The notes under the pieces: generated by a model | The model's input: only the letters and a program-made list of their open reading frames with translations | Told to the model about the DNA's origin: nothing | Database searches by the model: none | NCBI GenBank assembly: GCA_963693315.1 | Contig: OY856188.1 | Coordinates: 190,754,811-190,818,810, forward strand | DNA: 64,000 nucleotides | Reading direction: 5' to 3' | Origin: Diogma glabrata | Taxonomy: Eukaryota; Arthropoda; Insecta; Diptera; Cylindrotomidae | Made by a program: the position numbers and the translations under genes | Shown here: in pieces, positions 1 to 11,320 of the stretch | How positions within the stretch are numbered: the first letter of the stretch is position 1 | How the letters are laid out: every line of letters begins with the position of its first letter

Positions 1-63
1 ATTTTATTAGTAATAAATTTATTTTTAATAAAAGAAACACTTGCTTATATTACGCAATATTTA
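1..63. repeat. Left arm of an inverted repeat, cut by the window edge
   Basis: The reverse complement of this stretch matches 7434-7495 at roughly 90% by eye, including the shared run AAGTGTTTCTTTTATTAAAA. The two arms flank the 64-7433 element directly. The simplest reading is a palindromic AT-rich sequence split at its centre by that insertion. The outer end lies outside the window. Confidence 0.6.
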
Positions 64-571
64 GGCGCGCTATTTTTTTTTCGGTAGCCGAATCCGAAAT
101 TCGACGTCCACGCCGTGCCGCCTGGGTAATGCTGACAGAATAAGGTTGGTGTATTGGAGACAAGCAGAGTAAAAACTGCTTAGTCAATGACGCTACATTA
201 CGGCGAATCGGCACCTTACTACCAATGCAACTAAAGCGTCTATTCTCCATGTCAGGAGCGGCTTGGAGCGGGCGTCTGTCTTGGATCAAGCGGCTCGGTA
301 TATAAACATGTAAAAAGGTTGTTTCTGGTAACCTTAAGATGCAGAACGAAGCCATTCACGACAATTTGGGTTGGGCCTAAGGTTAAAACCCTAACCCCGG
401 AAAAAAACTTTGTTAAATTTGGAAATCAGAAAGAGAATAACAGACCTGGATTTCAAAATAGAATTTTACCTTGACGTGAAAAAGGACCAGACTACCGAAT
501 CGGAATGTGGAACGTGCGCAGCCTGCGCGCTCCTGATGCTCTTATAAGTTTAGAAACAGAGGCGGAGAGGT

Positions 572-1261
572 ATGGATATCATTGCTCTGCAAGAAATTAG
601 ACAGCCGATAATCGGAAAACAAGATTTGGATAGTCACTCTCTATACTGTAGTGGTCATTCTTCTCGAACTTTTGGAACTGGCTTTCTTGTTGGTGCACGC
701 ATACAAGAAACCGTGATGAAATTCATCCCGGTCAGTGAGAGAATCTGCTACCTACGTGTACGTGGTACATATAACAATATTTCTCTTATTGCCGTGCATG
801 CACCTACTGAAGCTAAGACCGTCGACGAGAAGGATACTTTCTACATAGCACTGGAAGAGGTTATGAAACAAACACCAACACGTGACTTCATTATGGTTCT
901 TGGTGACTTTAATGGACAGGTTGGAGGAGATATCTCTTATAGAGATGTGGTGGGTCCCAACAGCCTGCATTTGAATTCGAATGATAATGGTGATAGAATG
1001 ACTGAGTTTGCATTATCAAATAATTTGAGAACAGCCAGTACGTTCTTTCCACATCGATCGATTCATAAGCAGACTTGGGTCTCCCCGAATGGAAACACTC
1101 AAAATCAAATTGATCACGTGCTAATAACAGCACGTTTCTTTTCAAGCGTTCTGGATGTGCAATCCTTTAGAGGTGCATACATTGGAAGTGACCATTTCCT
1201 TGTATGTGCTACGATAAGGTTCCATGTCCCAAATCAAGGCATTCCAAAATTCAAACAATGA
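572..1261 (+). pseudogene. RTE LINE endonuclease domain
   Basis: The 229-residue frame is the exonuclease-endonuclease-phosphatase (APE-like) domain that nicks target DNA for target-primed reverse transcription. Visible motifs in order are LQEIRQPIIGKQ near the start (the metal-binding glutamate region), VLGDFNGQVGG near residue 110, NQIDHVLI near 180, and IGSDHFLVCA near 205. The SDH is the catalytic histidine motif. The frame probably began earlier: CGMWNVRSL-type residues can be read at about 505-525 in another frame, so the start at 572 is only the first in-frame ATG after a lesion. It ends at a premature TGA, and the protein should continue into the linker and RT. Confidence 0.85.
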
Positions 1262-1333
1262 AAACGTTTTAACATCTCATCATTAAAGAATGCTGAAACG
1301 GAAGAGAGATATCAAAACCATATTCCCGAAACA

Positions 1334-1934
1334 TTGGAGAAATCAGAAACCATTAATGGAGACGTCGATAAGTCATGGTATTTGCTCAAAGATACTGTTT
1401 TAAGTGCTGCTGAGGGAATACTTGGACGACCACAGAACCACTCCGAGAAGCCATGGACGGATCAAGCATGCCTTGACGCTATTCAATACAAAAGAGATTG
1501 CTATCTGAAGTGTCTACAAGGACGCAACACCAGGTCCACGAAGGAGAGCTATAAACTGGCAAGACAAGCCGTTACAAAGCTATGTAGACGAACGAAGAGA
1601 GAATGGTGGAAGAGACAGTTTGAGGAGATTGAAAGCTTCAATAAGGAACATTAATCGCGTAACTTGTTTCAACAGGTCAAAACCTTAACGAAAGGCCCTC
1701 TAACTAGATCGGCTGCTATTCAAACCGAAGATGGACCTTAAAAATATTTTAGATAATTGGGCCGCTTATTTTGAGAATCTTCTCAACTTAAGTGACCAGC
1801 AACAAGTCGGGCGACGAGCAAAGCTTATTCATGTGTCAAAGGTACATCTAGACAAACCAACCAAAGAGGAATTCAAAGCGGAGCTGTCAAAATTAAATTA
1901 CAACGCAATAAAGCACCTGGTATCGACGATATAA
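1334..1934 (+). pseudogene. RTE LINE linker between endonuclease and RT
   Basis: Two broken frames (1334-1654 and 1731-1934) carry the basic, helix-rich connector typical of RTE proteins. Recognisable pieces are the AWTDQACLDAI-like stretch near 1452 (DQACLDAIQYKRDCY), the KRTKREWWKRQFEEIE region near 1590, and SKLNYNAIKH before the start of the RT. The frame moves between the pieces. There is no independent function here: this is the middle of the single LINE polyprotein. Confidence 0.7.
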
Positions 1935-3368
1935 CATCCGAAATGATTGTACATGGTGGTGAAACTCTATCCTGAAGATTGTTTGAACTGGAGGACTGAA
2001 ACCATGCCACAGGACTGGAACACAGCTATGCTGATACCAATCCATAAAAGAGGTAATCGCCTACAATGTGCAAACTACTGAGGAATCGTTTTCCTCTGCA
2101 CAGCATATAAGATCTTTTCCTACATTTTGCTATCAAAAATCAATCCTTTTGCTGAACAACTGTTTGGAGAATATCAGTGTGACTTCCGGCGGGGCCGAGG
2201 TACCACCGATGCACTTTTCTCGATAAGGATGATTTCGGAAAAGTGCCGAGAGTTCAACATACCTGTGCACCAACTCTTCATTGATTTCAGGCAGGCCTAC
2301 GACTCGCCCGAACGAGAGACTCTATCGTCTGCTCTGGTGTCAATGGGAATTCCTGGTAAACTGGTATCACTATGCAAAATGACAGTACAGAACTCTCAAT
2401 GCTGTTTACGAGTAGAGAACGAAATATCGAAGTTTTTTAAAGTCGACTCCGGTTTAAGACAAGGTGATGCTATCTCTCCTATACTTTTTAATCTAGCCTT
2501 GAAATATGTGGGCCGTCAAAAGAAACTACCTACTAACAACAATGTCTTGTCAATAAACTCAGTACAGATGATCGCTTTCGCTGATGATGTTGTCACACTC
2601 GGCCGAAGCGAAGCTGTTATGAGTGAGACTTTCAAGTCGCTTGAGAGTGGTGCTAGAAAAATTGGTCTGCAAATTAACTACAATAAAACCAAACATATGA
2701 ATGTTTCAAGAGAGGCTGAGAAGAAAGATTTGATGTGCGGCGATGAACGAATTGGGGTAGTTGAATCTTTTAAATATTTGGGAACAATGCTTGACTCAAA
2801 CAACAGCATACTTACAGATATAAAAGCTCGAATCGCTGCAGGTAATTGGACTTTCTACTCAATTAAGCCCGCCTTGAATCACCGTATGTATCAACTAACA
2901 CCAAGCTCAAGTTATACAAGACATTGATTAGACCGGTTGTGATGTAAGGGTTACAAACGTAGACCCTTACACAAAATGACGAATCGGATTTACCTGTATT
3001 TGAGCGTACGATCCTACGCTACATTTTTGGTCCACTTAAGACAGACGATGGAGAGTATAGAACCCGGTATAACTTTGAGATCAGAAACCTTCTTGAGGGT
3101 CCTGATATAATAGGTTGTATCCGTTCTAATAGGATTGCTTGGTTTGGGCATGTTCTACGAGCGGATTCACAGTCTGGAATAATTAGAAAAATGTACGTTA
3201 GTACCCCAGGAAGTGGGCGACCGCGAGGTAAACCACGACTACAATGGGAGACCGACGTAATAAACGACCTTAAAAAAATCGGCTACCATTGTAATTATGT
3301 CGCTATTGCGAATGACCGTGGTGAATATACAAAGCTGATTAGCCTGACAACACTCCTACATGGAGCAT
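1935..3368 (+). pseudogene. RTE LINE reverse transcriptase and C-terminal domain
   Basis: The RT begins around 1935 (PGIDDITSEMI, then DWNTAMLIPIHKRGN near 2015). An open stretch runs 2127-2927 with FIDFRQAYDS (RT motif with the first catalytic Asp), SGLRQGDAISPILFNLAL and IAFADDVVTLG (FADD). The frame is lost after 2927. It can still be read on to about 3368 as the conserved C-terminal region (RSNRIAWFGHVLR, then GRPRGKPRLQWE), diagnostic of RTE-like proteins. In-frame stops near 1972, 2080 and 2945 and frame changes show it cannot make an enzyme. Confidence 0.85.
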
Positions 3369-3429
3369 GAACACCAATTAAAAAAAAAGAAAAGATGATA
3401 CAATCAGCAAACTACTCAAAAACCTCTCC

Positions 3430-3990
3430 ATTTAGCATTTCGAGAAAATATTACAAAGTCACAAATTCATATTTCTTTCGAAATTCAAAAAACATTGTAA
3501 AAATTAAATAAAATCAAACTTTTTCCAAAATTCTAAAAATATTCCGAAAATTATTAAAAAACGAAAGATTAGATTAAACTTTTTTCAAAAATTCTGAAAA
3601 TATTGCAAAAATTATAACAAAATCAAAAATTGAAACTTTTTTCAAAATTCCAAAATTATTCCAAAAATTAAAACAAAATCAAATATTTAAACTTTTTCTA
3701 AATTCTAGTAATATTCCCAAAAATTCTTAAAAATTCAAAAATTTAAACTTTTTCCAAAATTCTAAATATATTCCAAAAATTCTTACAAAATCAAAGATTT
3801 TTTTTTTTTTTAATAAAATGTGTTGTGTAATAGGGTTTAGAATATGTGTCACAACAACACATAAATTACCTTTTAAGACCTAGGTCTAGACCTGGGTCCC
3901 ACAACAACTGGCGTGAAGATTGAAAGATTGAAACTTTTTTCAAAATTCCAAAAATATTTCAAAAACTATAACGAATTCAAAAATTTCCAT
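3430..3990. repeat. AT-rich tandem repeat of ~60-bp units
   Basis: Degenerate units of about 60 bp built around TTTCAAAATTCCAAAA and ATTCAAAAATTTAAAC follow each other directly. The array is interrupted at about 3799-3913 by a LINE tail, after which the same unit resumes. It looks like a minor satellite. Confidence 0.6.
3799..3913 (-). mobile_element. 5'-truncated LINE 3' end, minus strand
   Basis: The sequence starts with a poly-T run (the tail read in reverse) and then matches the reverse complement of the 3' untranslated end of the LINE at 51728-51812: GTGTCACAACAACACATAAA, then AAGACCTAGGTC, then CACAACAACT. Related copies sit at 12006-12212 and 62283-62372. It is a dead-on-arrival insertion into the surrounding satellite. 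Confidence 0.75.
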
Positions 3991-4147
3991 GTTACATTTC
4001 CAAAGTACAAACAAGTACAAGTATCATACAAAGTACAAACAGCTAAATTTTTTTTCCAAAAAATCGGCTAAAAAAGTAAAGGAAAATCATTTTTTTGACA
4101 TACTTGACAATATTTTTTTGACAAACTTACTTTTACAATTCTTTTTG

Positions 4148-4750
4148 AAAAACAAACTTTTGACAAACGATAGAAAACGTTTAAAAACTTGTTTAGTTTT
4201 ACCAAAAAATTTCAATCAAAAACTTCAGATTCAGAACGAATAACAACGATAGGAATTCTATCGTAAAAAACCCATTGAAACCAAATCTGAAATATCCCAT
4301 AGGTTACGGTAGACTACGATTGGTTTGTTTTTCTTGAAAAAATTTCATTCGTAAATTTCAGATTCATGCCGATAGGAATCTGAAGGCGGAAAAATACGAT
4401 AGGTGCTACATATATGGAATGTACGATAAAAAACTATTCAAAACTTGTTCAGTTTTACCAAAAAATTTCAAGTCGTGATCTTCAGATTTAAAACGATTAA
4501 CTACGATAGAAATTCCATCGTAAAAAAATAATTGAAACCGAAAAGTAAAAAATCCTATAGATAACGATAGATTACGATTGGTTGATTTCTCCTGAAAACA
4601 TCTCAATCGTAAATTTCAGATTCAACCCGATAGAAATCTAATGACGGGAAAATACGATAAGTTACGATTGGTGCTATATATGTAATGTCGGATAGAAAAC
4701 GATTTAAAACTTTTAGGTTACGATAGATTACGGTGCGTTTTCTATCTGGC
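4148..4750. repeat. Tandem ~260-bp repeat, two full units plus a partial
   Basis: The motif CGATAGAAAACG...AGTTTTACCAAAAAATTTCA recurs at about 4168 and 4424, and its start again at about 4689, spaced 256-265 bp. Each unit also carries ATCGTAAAAAA and ACGATTGGTT. The third unit is broken at 4756 by the hAT insertion and continues after 7067. No coding potential is seen. Confidence 0.65.
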
Positions 4751-5106
4751 AGATTAGTCTATGCCAGACATGTCAAAATCGCGGCCCGCGGGCCACTTGT
4801 GGCCCGGTGCATAAATTGTTGTGGCCCGCAACACTTTTCCACACCTACAGTGTTTTAATTTAAAAAATCATAAATGCGTACAAAAAAAAATTGATTTATC
4901 AAAAACACAATCAAAATACAAAAAGTACTTATGATTGCTATCAAAAATGTGAACTTGCAATACATAGCCTAGTGTCCTTATGGCAGCTGTTATGGCCTCT
5001 CCTATGAAAGGAGCTACATGTTGTGTCGTCGCCAGACTAAAAGATAATGTTAAAGATCTTTTCAACACTTTTGCATTATCACTTTTGCATTATTTTGCAT
5101 TATAAT

Positions 5107-6560
5107 GCATTGCATTGCCTTATCACCAGCAAGTCTTATGTTCAAAAGTAATTAAAATTGATAATGTATTTAAAACAGTTGCTAAAATCGTTAAATTAAT
5201 TCGAACACGTGGTTTAAACCATGGGGAATTTAAATCATTGCTAAAAAATGTAGAATGTGATTACGAAGATTTGCCATATTATACTGAAATGCGTGCAATG
5301 GAAGCTTTCGAGTCATATCGTTTTATGAAGAGTTTTACAACTGTTGGACGAAATCGTACTTGTCTTAAATTTTAAAGATTATGACTGCTCTGAACTGGAA
5401 AAAAATTGATTGGATACAAGATTAGGCTTTTTCAATTGACATTACTGGCCATCTCAGTCAACTCAATATTATTCTTCAGTGTAAAAACATGTTTATAACC
5501 TCGTTGTATGACCAAATAAATTCATTCAAACAAAATATACCCTTATGGAAAATATAATTGAAAAGAGAAAATTCATGAAATTTTTCTAGTTGTAAGACTC
5601 TTTTGCTGAAACAGCCAGGGCTAAAATTTGAAAAACATTAAAAACAACTGAAAATGTTGGTAGACGATTTTGAAAATAGGTTTTCTGATTTTCAAAGTAG
5701 TGAGTCTCATTTCAATATGTTTTGCTCTCCGATGTCTGTTGACATTGAAAATATTGACGAAAATTTGCAAATGGAGTTTATAGAACTACGATGCGACACG
5801 ATGTTGAACCAAAAATATAAGGAAATCGGTATTCCAGAGTTTTACGAGCGAGTATTTATCAGCAGGCCGTTTCCTAGTAGTCACCAGGCCCGCGCCTTGT
5901 TCATTTGATAATCACCACATATTTTATGCTTTCTGAGACGCCTGTCCTCGACGATCCGACAGCTTTTTTATCTGCCATTTTTCTCGATTCGACCGCTTTT
6001 TCGCTCGGAGAAACGTTGAAACATTGCGATAGCCCAGGGTCTTGTAAATTTACTACAACAATTTTGTTTTTTATTAATGGGGGTGGAATTTTGTTTTAGA
6101 AAACCTTGTCCGGCAAAAATTTATCTCCTATTGTTAACTCCGTCAACCCAAACATGCCAAACAGTCAATTGTCGAATTCGTCAATAGCAGACAAATTTTT
6201 GTCAGACAAGGTTATCCTCGTTTTAAAACAAATTTCCACCCCCATTAATAAAAATCAAAATTGTTGTAGTAAATTTACAAAACTCCGGGCAATCGTCAAG
6301 TTTTGGCGTTTCCCAAGCGGGAATCCGACTCGTCGCTATCGGACAGGCGCCTCAGGAAGTAGTAAATATGTGGTAATCTTCAAATGAAAATCAGGCTGGC
6401 TACAGGAATTCGACATTTTGTTATACGCATATTATCCATGTTTGGTAGCACGCATATATATGTGAACAACTTTTTCACAAATGAAGATGAAGTTCACTGA
6501 AGTACATTTAGCATCACAAAACCTCCAATATTGATAGCCCGATTGATTGACGCCATATGT
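5107..6560 (+). pseudogene. hAT transposase, GTF2IRD2-like, broken
   Basis: Pieces of one hAT transposase are readable in order. Near 5110-5300 come HQQVLCSKVIK and RTRGLNHGEFKSLL, then DYEDLPYYTEMR. Near 5435-5550, in another frame, comes DITGHLSQLNIILQCKNM. Near 5654-5880 come FENRFSDFQ and DTMLNQKYKEIGIPEFYERV. After a 527-bp MITE insertion, ILSMFGSTHIYV follows near 6440, the hAT C-terminal dimerisation motif usually read SMFGSTYICEQ. This order matches the GTF2IRD2-like family. The N-terminal BED finger and the first catalytic region are missing, and several stops and frame changes occur. No active enzyme is possible. Confidence 0.85.
5877..6403. mobile_element. Foldback MITE, copy 1 (related to 48369-48857)
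   Basis: The two halves are inverted copies of each other. The left half has TTTGATAATCACCACATATT and the right half has AAATATGTGGTAATCTTCAA. Matching inner pairs include TTGTTTTTTATTAATGGGGG against CCCCCATTAATAAAAATCAA. A second copy with the same structure lies at 48369-48857. It has inserted into the hAT transposase between the EFYERV region and the SMFGST motif. Short frames inside it are a by-product of the arms, not genes. Confidence 0.8.
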
Positions 6561-7067
6561 AAAAAGCAATGAAGCCTTGCCATATGCAAAAATATGGATT
6601 AGTGTTTTTGATTAAATTTTTTTAAGTTTTTTTATACGGAGTTTTCTATTTCAAGATGGCGTTAAATACTTTTTAAATTTTTTTTATATTGAGGTTTAAT
6701 TTCAAAATGGGGCTATAGAATCACGATTTTTTTTGTCTATAGAATCACGATTTTTTTTGTGCTAAAAAACAAGCAGGCTTACAATATCGGGGGTTTTGAT
6801 CGATATTACATCAAGCCAAAAACTAATAACAAATGTTGATGAATTGAAAAATGAAAAGTGGTGCATTATATCCATAAAAAACGAATTAATAAATATATTT
6901 CTAAGAGCTAATAAATTTCTAAATAAAAGCTTTTGTGTCGTTTTCTTTAAAAAATTTAATTTTTTTTAATAAAACCAAGAACATGTGGCCCGCATAAGGA
7001 TTTGAAAAACAATTTTCGAAAAATTAGGCCCGTATGCCGAAATGAGTTTGACATGCCTGGTCTATGC

Positions 7068-7433
7068 GTTTAAAATGATTAAATCCGATAGAAACGGATA
7101 GTAAACGATAGAAAACTATTCGTTTTCAATCGTTTTCTATCGATTTCTTTCGATTTTTTTTATAAGGGTTGTTTAATTTTTTTCGAAGTTCTTTTTTCCT
7201 ATTGAATCTCTTAATTTCCGATTGAAATTCATTTGGAAATTTCCATTAGAATCCTACAGAACCTCTTTTCCTGTTGAATCCTATTCATTCCGATTGAATT
7301 TTAATTGGTAGATCGAAGTCTTCCTATTAAACCATTTCAATCCGATTTAATCCTATTGAAATTATATTGGATTCAATAGGTTTGAATTGGGATGTTTAAC
7401 CAGGGATAGTTTAGCTCAATTCTATAGCACGCC
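7068..7433. other. Remainder of satellite plus degenerate Leu/Ile-rich-looking AT repeat
   Basis: The first part continues the tandem repeat broken by the hAT and contains a small palindrome around AACGATAGAAAAC and GTTTTCTATCG (7105-7145). From about 7190 to 7390 short imperfect repeats of TTCCTATTGAATC and TCCGATTGAA alternate. The last 30 bases are the right end of the 64-7433 element. No gene is seen. Confidence 0.5.
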
Positions 7434-7495
7434 TTAAACATTGCGAAATATAAACAAGTGTTTCTTTTATTAAAAATAAATTTATTATTAATAAT
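7434..7495. repeat. Right arm of the inverted repeat flanking 64-7433
   Basis: This is the inverted partner of 1-63, meeting the inserted element at a duplicated TTA. It shares AAGTGTTTCTTTTATTAAAA and the following TAAATTTATTA. An 18-base piece just beyond it (ATGTTTCGCCAAGTACCA, 7493-7510) recurs in reverse at about 24153-24170. Confidence 0.6.
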
Positions 7496-8699
7496 GTTTC
7501 GCCAAGTACCAACAGTAACCTCAATAAATACTATTATTTTATTAGCTTTCTAAAAATGGAAACTCATACTCGCCACCGCTGGTTTAGTTTCCCATTTCAT
7601 TTATCAATCCAGATATTTGATGCTCTCAAATACGGTCATATTGAAATTAGCATTTGCATTTATAAATTCAGACTTCTAAAAACAGTCAAATCACACCATT
7701 TGTTGACATTTTTGCAAATATTTTATCGATTCCTGGCAATAACCTTCAATCTTCATGTAACATGATTCATGTGCTTGTGCTTTGTTTGTTTCTAAAAGTA
7801 ATGGAGTAGCATAGTTCCCTCAATAAGTAAAACACTTTAAACCTGTAGCTTTGATATTATTGTTCGCAAATTTTTTGTCGGTTCTACGTTTCCATTGCAA
7901 GGGCTTGGACCTTGGTGGACCTTGGTGATCAATTTTTCTAAGAGGAAAAGAAACGCCAATTTCTAATGTTTGGAACATGTGATGTTCTGATAATGCCATC
8001 AGATAGGAGATTTACGTTTAATCATACCTAAATAATGTTTATTTGTATCGTATTGATTCTAATTTTTAGAAATATGCATTACAAATTTATAAACCAAACC
8101 AAGAACATATTGGTTGCCAATTGGAAATATTTGTTGCAACATATTGTGTTGGATCCCAATGTACATAATTTTAATATAAATGGTGTTTGTCATATTATAC
8201 CGTAATTTTTCATTTTTATGATAATTCTGTTTAGCGAAAAAAAATGGATCAAAGATAACTTGTGGCGGATGTTAAAACTAAAATATTTAAATTTTAGTTT
8301 TTTTAATCTAGTTATTCAATTCCTATCTGAGCGTTCACGGTTATAAGACGTTCAGATGAGCTTAGGGGCTTACATATAATACTATACACATTACAACATT
8401 ACAACATCACAATTTATACTATACACTGACACATTTACATTACTCTAACATTAAACTTTGGTGGCGGGTAGCTGTAAGAGGTAAATATATTATAAAATAT
8501 CAAAAATGTGGTTTAACCTAAACTGACCAGATGCCAGAAGCTGCAATGCTGGACAAATTAAAAAACATATTTATTTAAAGATAAAAATATACTAGGCTAC
8601 ATAGTAATGATTTTGCAAAAGAATATTGCAAGTAACTGAAATAGCCGCTAACTTATTATATATTTAGGAATAAAACTCAAAATATATTTTACTGTGATT
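7496..8699. other. AT-rich intergenic DNA, no supported feature
   Basis: I see no recognisable gene, RNA or bounded element. Small items are a doubled GGACCTTGGT at about 7905-7925, and the short motif CCTAAACTGACCAGA at about 8517, which also occurs near 30500. Confidence 0.4.
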
Positions 8700-8945
8700 A
8701 TGGAGAACTGCATGAAATGCAAAAATTCCTTCCGCCATGGCCAATTCTTTTTCTTTCATACCAAAATCCTGTTGTCGAAAAAATGTGCCCAGTTTACAGA
8801 ATGAAGCAGATGCCTGCACCGGTCTTTTATGTTTGTCTGAAATTATGTGTCGTGATATATCACGCCTTTCACCAGAAGTTATGGAGATTATTCCGTTACA
8901 AATTCCGTTATATTTCCTTCATCTGTAGAATTAGAAATACATTTT
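8700..8945 (-). pseudogene. Possible N-terminal zinc-finger part of a hAT-like transposase
   Basis: The minus strand holds about 75 open codons without an ATG. They contain SDKHKRPVQASASF, then GTFFRQQDFG, then KELAMAEGIFAFHAVLHNHS. The order of a ...SDKHK end of a C2H2/BED-like finger, a short linker, and an AEG-hAFH-hHNHS segment is what I recall from the start of a family of insect hAT-type transposase-like proteins. Nothing convincing follows, so it is a fragment. The assignment rests on recalled family appearance only. Confidence 0.35.
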
Positions 8946-9104
8946 TTATAAAATAAAAAGTCCTTTTTCCAGTTCTTCAGTAAATTTACAATCACGTCGT
9001 TTTCTTTTTGGTGGTATTATCGTCATTAGGTGGTATTGTCGTCATTGTAAGTTATTTTCTTCTGAAGGCATAAATAAATACTTTAAAATTTAAAATTAAT
9101 TATG

Positions 9105-9965
9105 TATATGGGGCATCCCACGTGAACGGAACAACCCAAAATTTGTTTTTGCCAAAATTTTGGGGATTCATAGTACTCCATTAGAAAACGATTTCGTAAT
9201 TTATTTAGATTTTTTGGCCAACCCCTTTACTCTGTCATTTTTTGGGAATGTATGACAAGTTTTTTTTAACTTTTTTTAATCTAGTTCAAAATACGCACTT
9301 TCAAATAATTTTTATAGTGTGATGGAAGTTGTATCGATGTGAGCGCTAGAGAGCGCTGAAAGTTAAAAACCACCCTCAAAACCAGTTTTCACGATATATC
9401 TTGTGCTATTAAATGAAAATTAAAATTCAAAGAATGTATTATAAGAAAGTCATGGTCACTAAATTCAAATTCAGTGTCAAATTATTAAAATTCAAAATGG
9501 CGGCACCAATATGGCGGCAAATGTTTTTTTAAATTGAAGATGTTTTTAAATCAAAATATGTATTCGTAATCTACGTACAGTTTTAAGACAAAATTGTTAT
9601 GTCCAAAGTTTTCCTACATGGAGCTATTTCCGAGAAAAAAATTATAAAGTTTTAGAACTACGTGAAAAACTTGTGTTTTTACATTCGGCGCCCTCTAGCG
9701 CTCACATCGATACAACTTCCATCACACGATAAAAATTATTTGAAAGTGCAAATTTTAAACTAAATTTAAAAAACAAAAATTAAAAAAAAAACGTGTCATA
9801 AATTCCGAAAAAATGATTTTAAACTTTAAAACCTCAAAATAAGGGAGAAAGCTACCCTCAAAAATTTTTGAAATATTTTTATTTCATACTGATATCTAAA
9901 ACGACATTTTTCGGATTATTTATGGTACAAAAAGTTGAACTTTAAAGTGCTAAGACTTTACAAAA
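9105..9965 (+). repeat. Unnamed dispersed element, copy A, with internal palindrome
   Basis: One end reads CATCCCACGTGAACGGAACA and the other contains AAAGTTGAACTTTAAAGTGC. Both ends recur, inverted, at 16480-17020. Inside, 9228-9360 and 9685-9835 are inverted copies of each other, sharing GATGGAAGTTGTATCGATGT and GAGCGCTAGAG. The ~325-bp spacer contains two copies of AATGGCGGC/ATATGGCGGC. No coding region is recognisable. It is probably a non-autonomous DNA element that itself took up a smaller palindromic one. Confidence 0.65.
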
Positions 9966-11320
9966 TTTTATAAAGTCTATGGAGTTTCTTCAGAGACAAT
10001 TCATCTATATTGCTGCGTGTTCTTAAAATATATTCTAATTTCTTATTCTTAATCCAGAGTCCTATGGTGAATAATTAAGATATGTTGATATGCTGATATG
10101 TATAATCAGATGTAATATTAAGATATGCTGATATCTTTCACTTAAGATATGCTGATATGTATAATCTGATATATAATCTTAAGATATGCTGATATCTTTC
10201 ACTTAAGATATGCTGCTTCAATCTCCCCCTTTACAAGAAGTAACAACTATTTAGCACAACTACTTATAAAAATATTAATTTTAACTTGAAATTGTATAGT
10301 TTTAATTAAATTATTCAATGTTCAATAATTATTTAATGTGCAAAATTGTTTATTGAATATAATTATTAGTTGCACATAATTATTTACTGTACATAATTAT
10401 TTTTATTGCATAAATATTGATTGAGCATTATTACACAATAGTTCTTACAAAATTACAATAATTCTTATCGTCGCAAAAACAACCAAAAGGCTGTAAAAAT
10501 CCCGCGCCATGTTTTTATTTAGCTTGAAAAGATAATTTTAACTATTATTAATTACTTTTTGTGTTTGGCACTTTACAAAAATCTGTTAAATCATTAGGCA
10601 CATGTTTATATAATTTTGTAATAAAATTTTGATTTCAAAACATCAATAAAATTGTTCTATGAGACTAAATACAAATTACATAGCGGTTTTATTTACTTAT
10701 CCAAACTCCTATCCCCCACATATAAAATAAGCCATATTAAATTATTTGATTATAATATTAGTACATAGTTAAAGTATGGTCCATAACACTACATATCATA
10801 ATTCTGAACATACAATAAATATACACATTTTATTTAAAACAAAGCAAATATTATTTATTGTTTTCTCTGTAAAAAATGCTCACTTTCACTTACATATTTC
10901 TTGAACAAAAACCTTGGCGCGACCTTTTCTGAATAAAGACAATAATGTCAGTAGTGAGATAAATTATGTGGACTGTGGACCATGGTTGACTGTGCAGCTA
11001 ATCCGATGAATTATTTTAAATTGCAAATACGCTTTAACGTATAATAAAGTTGATCTTGACCAAAGATGTGCCTTTCCACATTATTAACATTCCACAGACA
11101 TTCCACATTATTAACGAAATCGCGAGTAGTGTAAAGATCGCCTATCTATATTGTCCACAAGCAAAATTTCATAAGAACAAAAATTTGAAAACTTCATATA
11201 TAAAACTAACTAACTAAATGCATATATAAAACTAACTATAAATTATTACTTTATGCAAAATTTAATATTCGACATGAAAATGTTGGAATAATGTCTAGCA
11301 ACCAATAACTATAACAAGAG
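9966..11320. other. AT-rich DNA, only a short tandem repeat seen
   Basis: Apart from the tandem repeat at 10076-10214 I find no gene, structured RNA or bounded element in this stretch. Short homopolymers and TTATTTA-type repeats are common. Confidence 0.4.
10076..10214. repeat. Short tandem repeat, ~62-bp unit
   Basis: Units containing AAGATATGCTGATAT followed by either GTATAATC or CTTTCACTT repeat two and a half times. The core AAGATATGCTGATAT appears in four near-identical copies. Confidence 0.75.

Larger units (their letters stand above)
83..3395 (+). mobile_element. RTE-clade LINE, near full length, inactive
   Basis: This is a non-LTR retrotransposon of about 3.3 kb, the usual size for RTE elements. 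It has an apurinic-like endonuclease, then a linker, a reverse transcriptase with an FADD catalytic motif, and a C-terminal region. It ends in an A-rich stretch near 3380-3395. The 5' untranslated sequence from about 98 recurs at 14021 in a second, truncated copy, which helps fix the 5' end. Several stops and frameshifts split the single expected ORF, so it is a relic. Similar proteins in insect genomes are often annotated as craniofacial development protein 2-like. Confidence 0.85.
4765..7059 (+). mobile_element. hAT transposon with precise 8-bp target duplication
   Basis: The terminal inverted repeats are CAGACATGTCAAAA on the left and, read in reverse, CAGGCATGTCAAAC on the right, matching at 12 of the first 13 positions. 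The octamer GTCTATGC flanks both ends (4757-4764 and 7060-7067), the size expected for hAT elements. Subterminal GGCCCGC-type sequence occurs on both sides. The element carries a broken transposase of the GTF2IRD2/EPM2AIP1-like group and is itself invaded by a foldback MITE. It landed in the ~260-bp tandem repeat. Confidence 0.88.
64..7433. mobile_element. Composite TWA-type (Harbinger-like?) element, 7.37 kb
   Basis: The left end reads GGCGCGCTAT and the right end reads ATAGCACGCC, an inverted pair. TTA lies immediately outside on both sides (61-63 and 7434-7436), as expected of 3-bp TWA duplications made by PIF/Harbinger elements. The right end (TAGCTCAATTCTATAGCACG) closely resembles the right end of the 43661-43897 MITE, which supports a shared family. 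The interior is mostly other insertions (an RTE LINE, satellite DNA, a hAT), and I see no Harbinger transposase in it. The short terminal match leaves room for doubt. Confidence 0.45.

Noticed and set aside
5905..6387. Frames inside the first foldback MITE
   Set aside because: They come from inverted arms, have no homologous domain, and differ from the frames in copy 2.
10076..10214. CRISPR-like spaced repeat
   Set aside because: Spacers are themselves repeated and the genome is eukaryotic. This is an ordinary tandem repeat.
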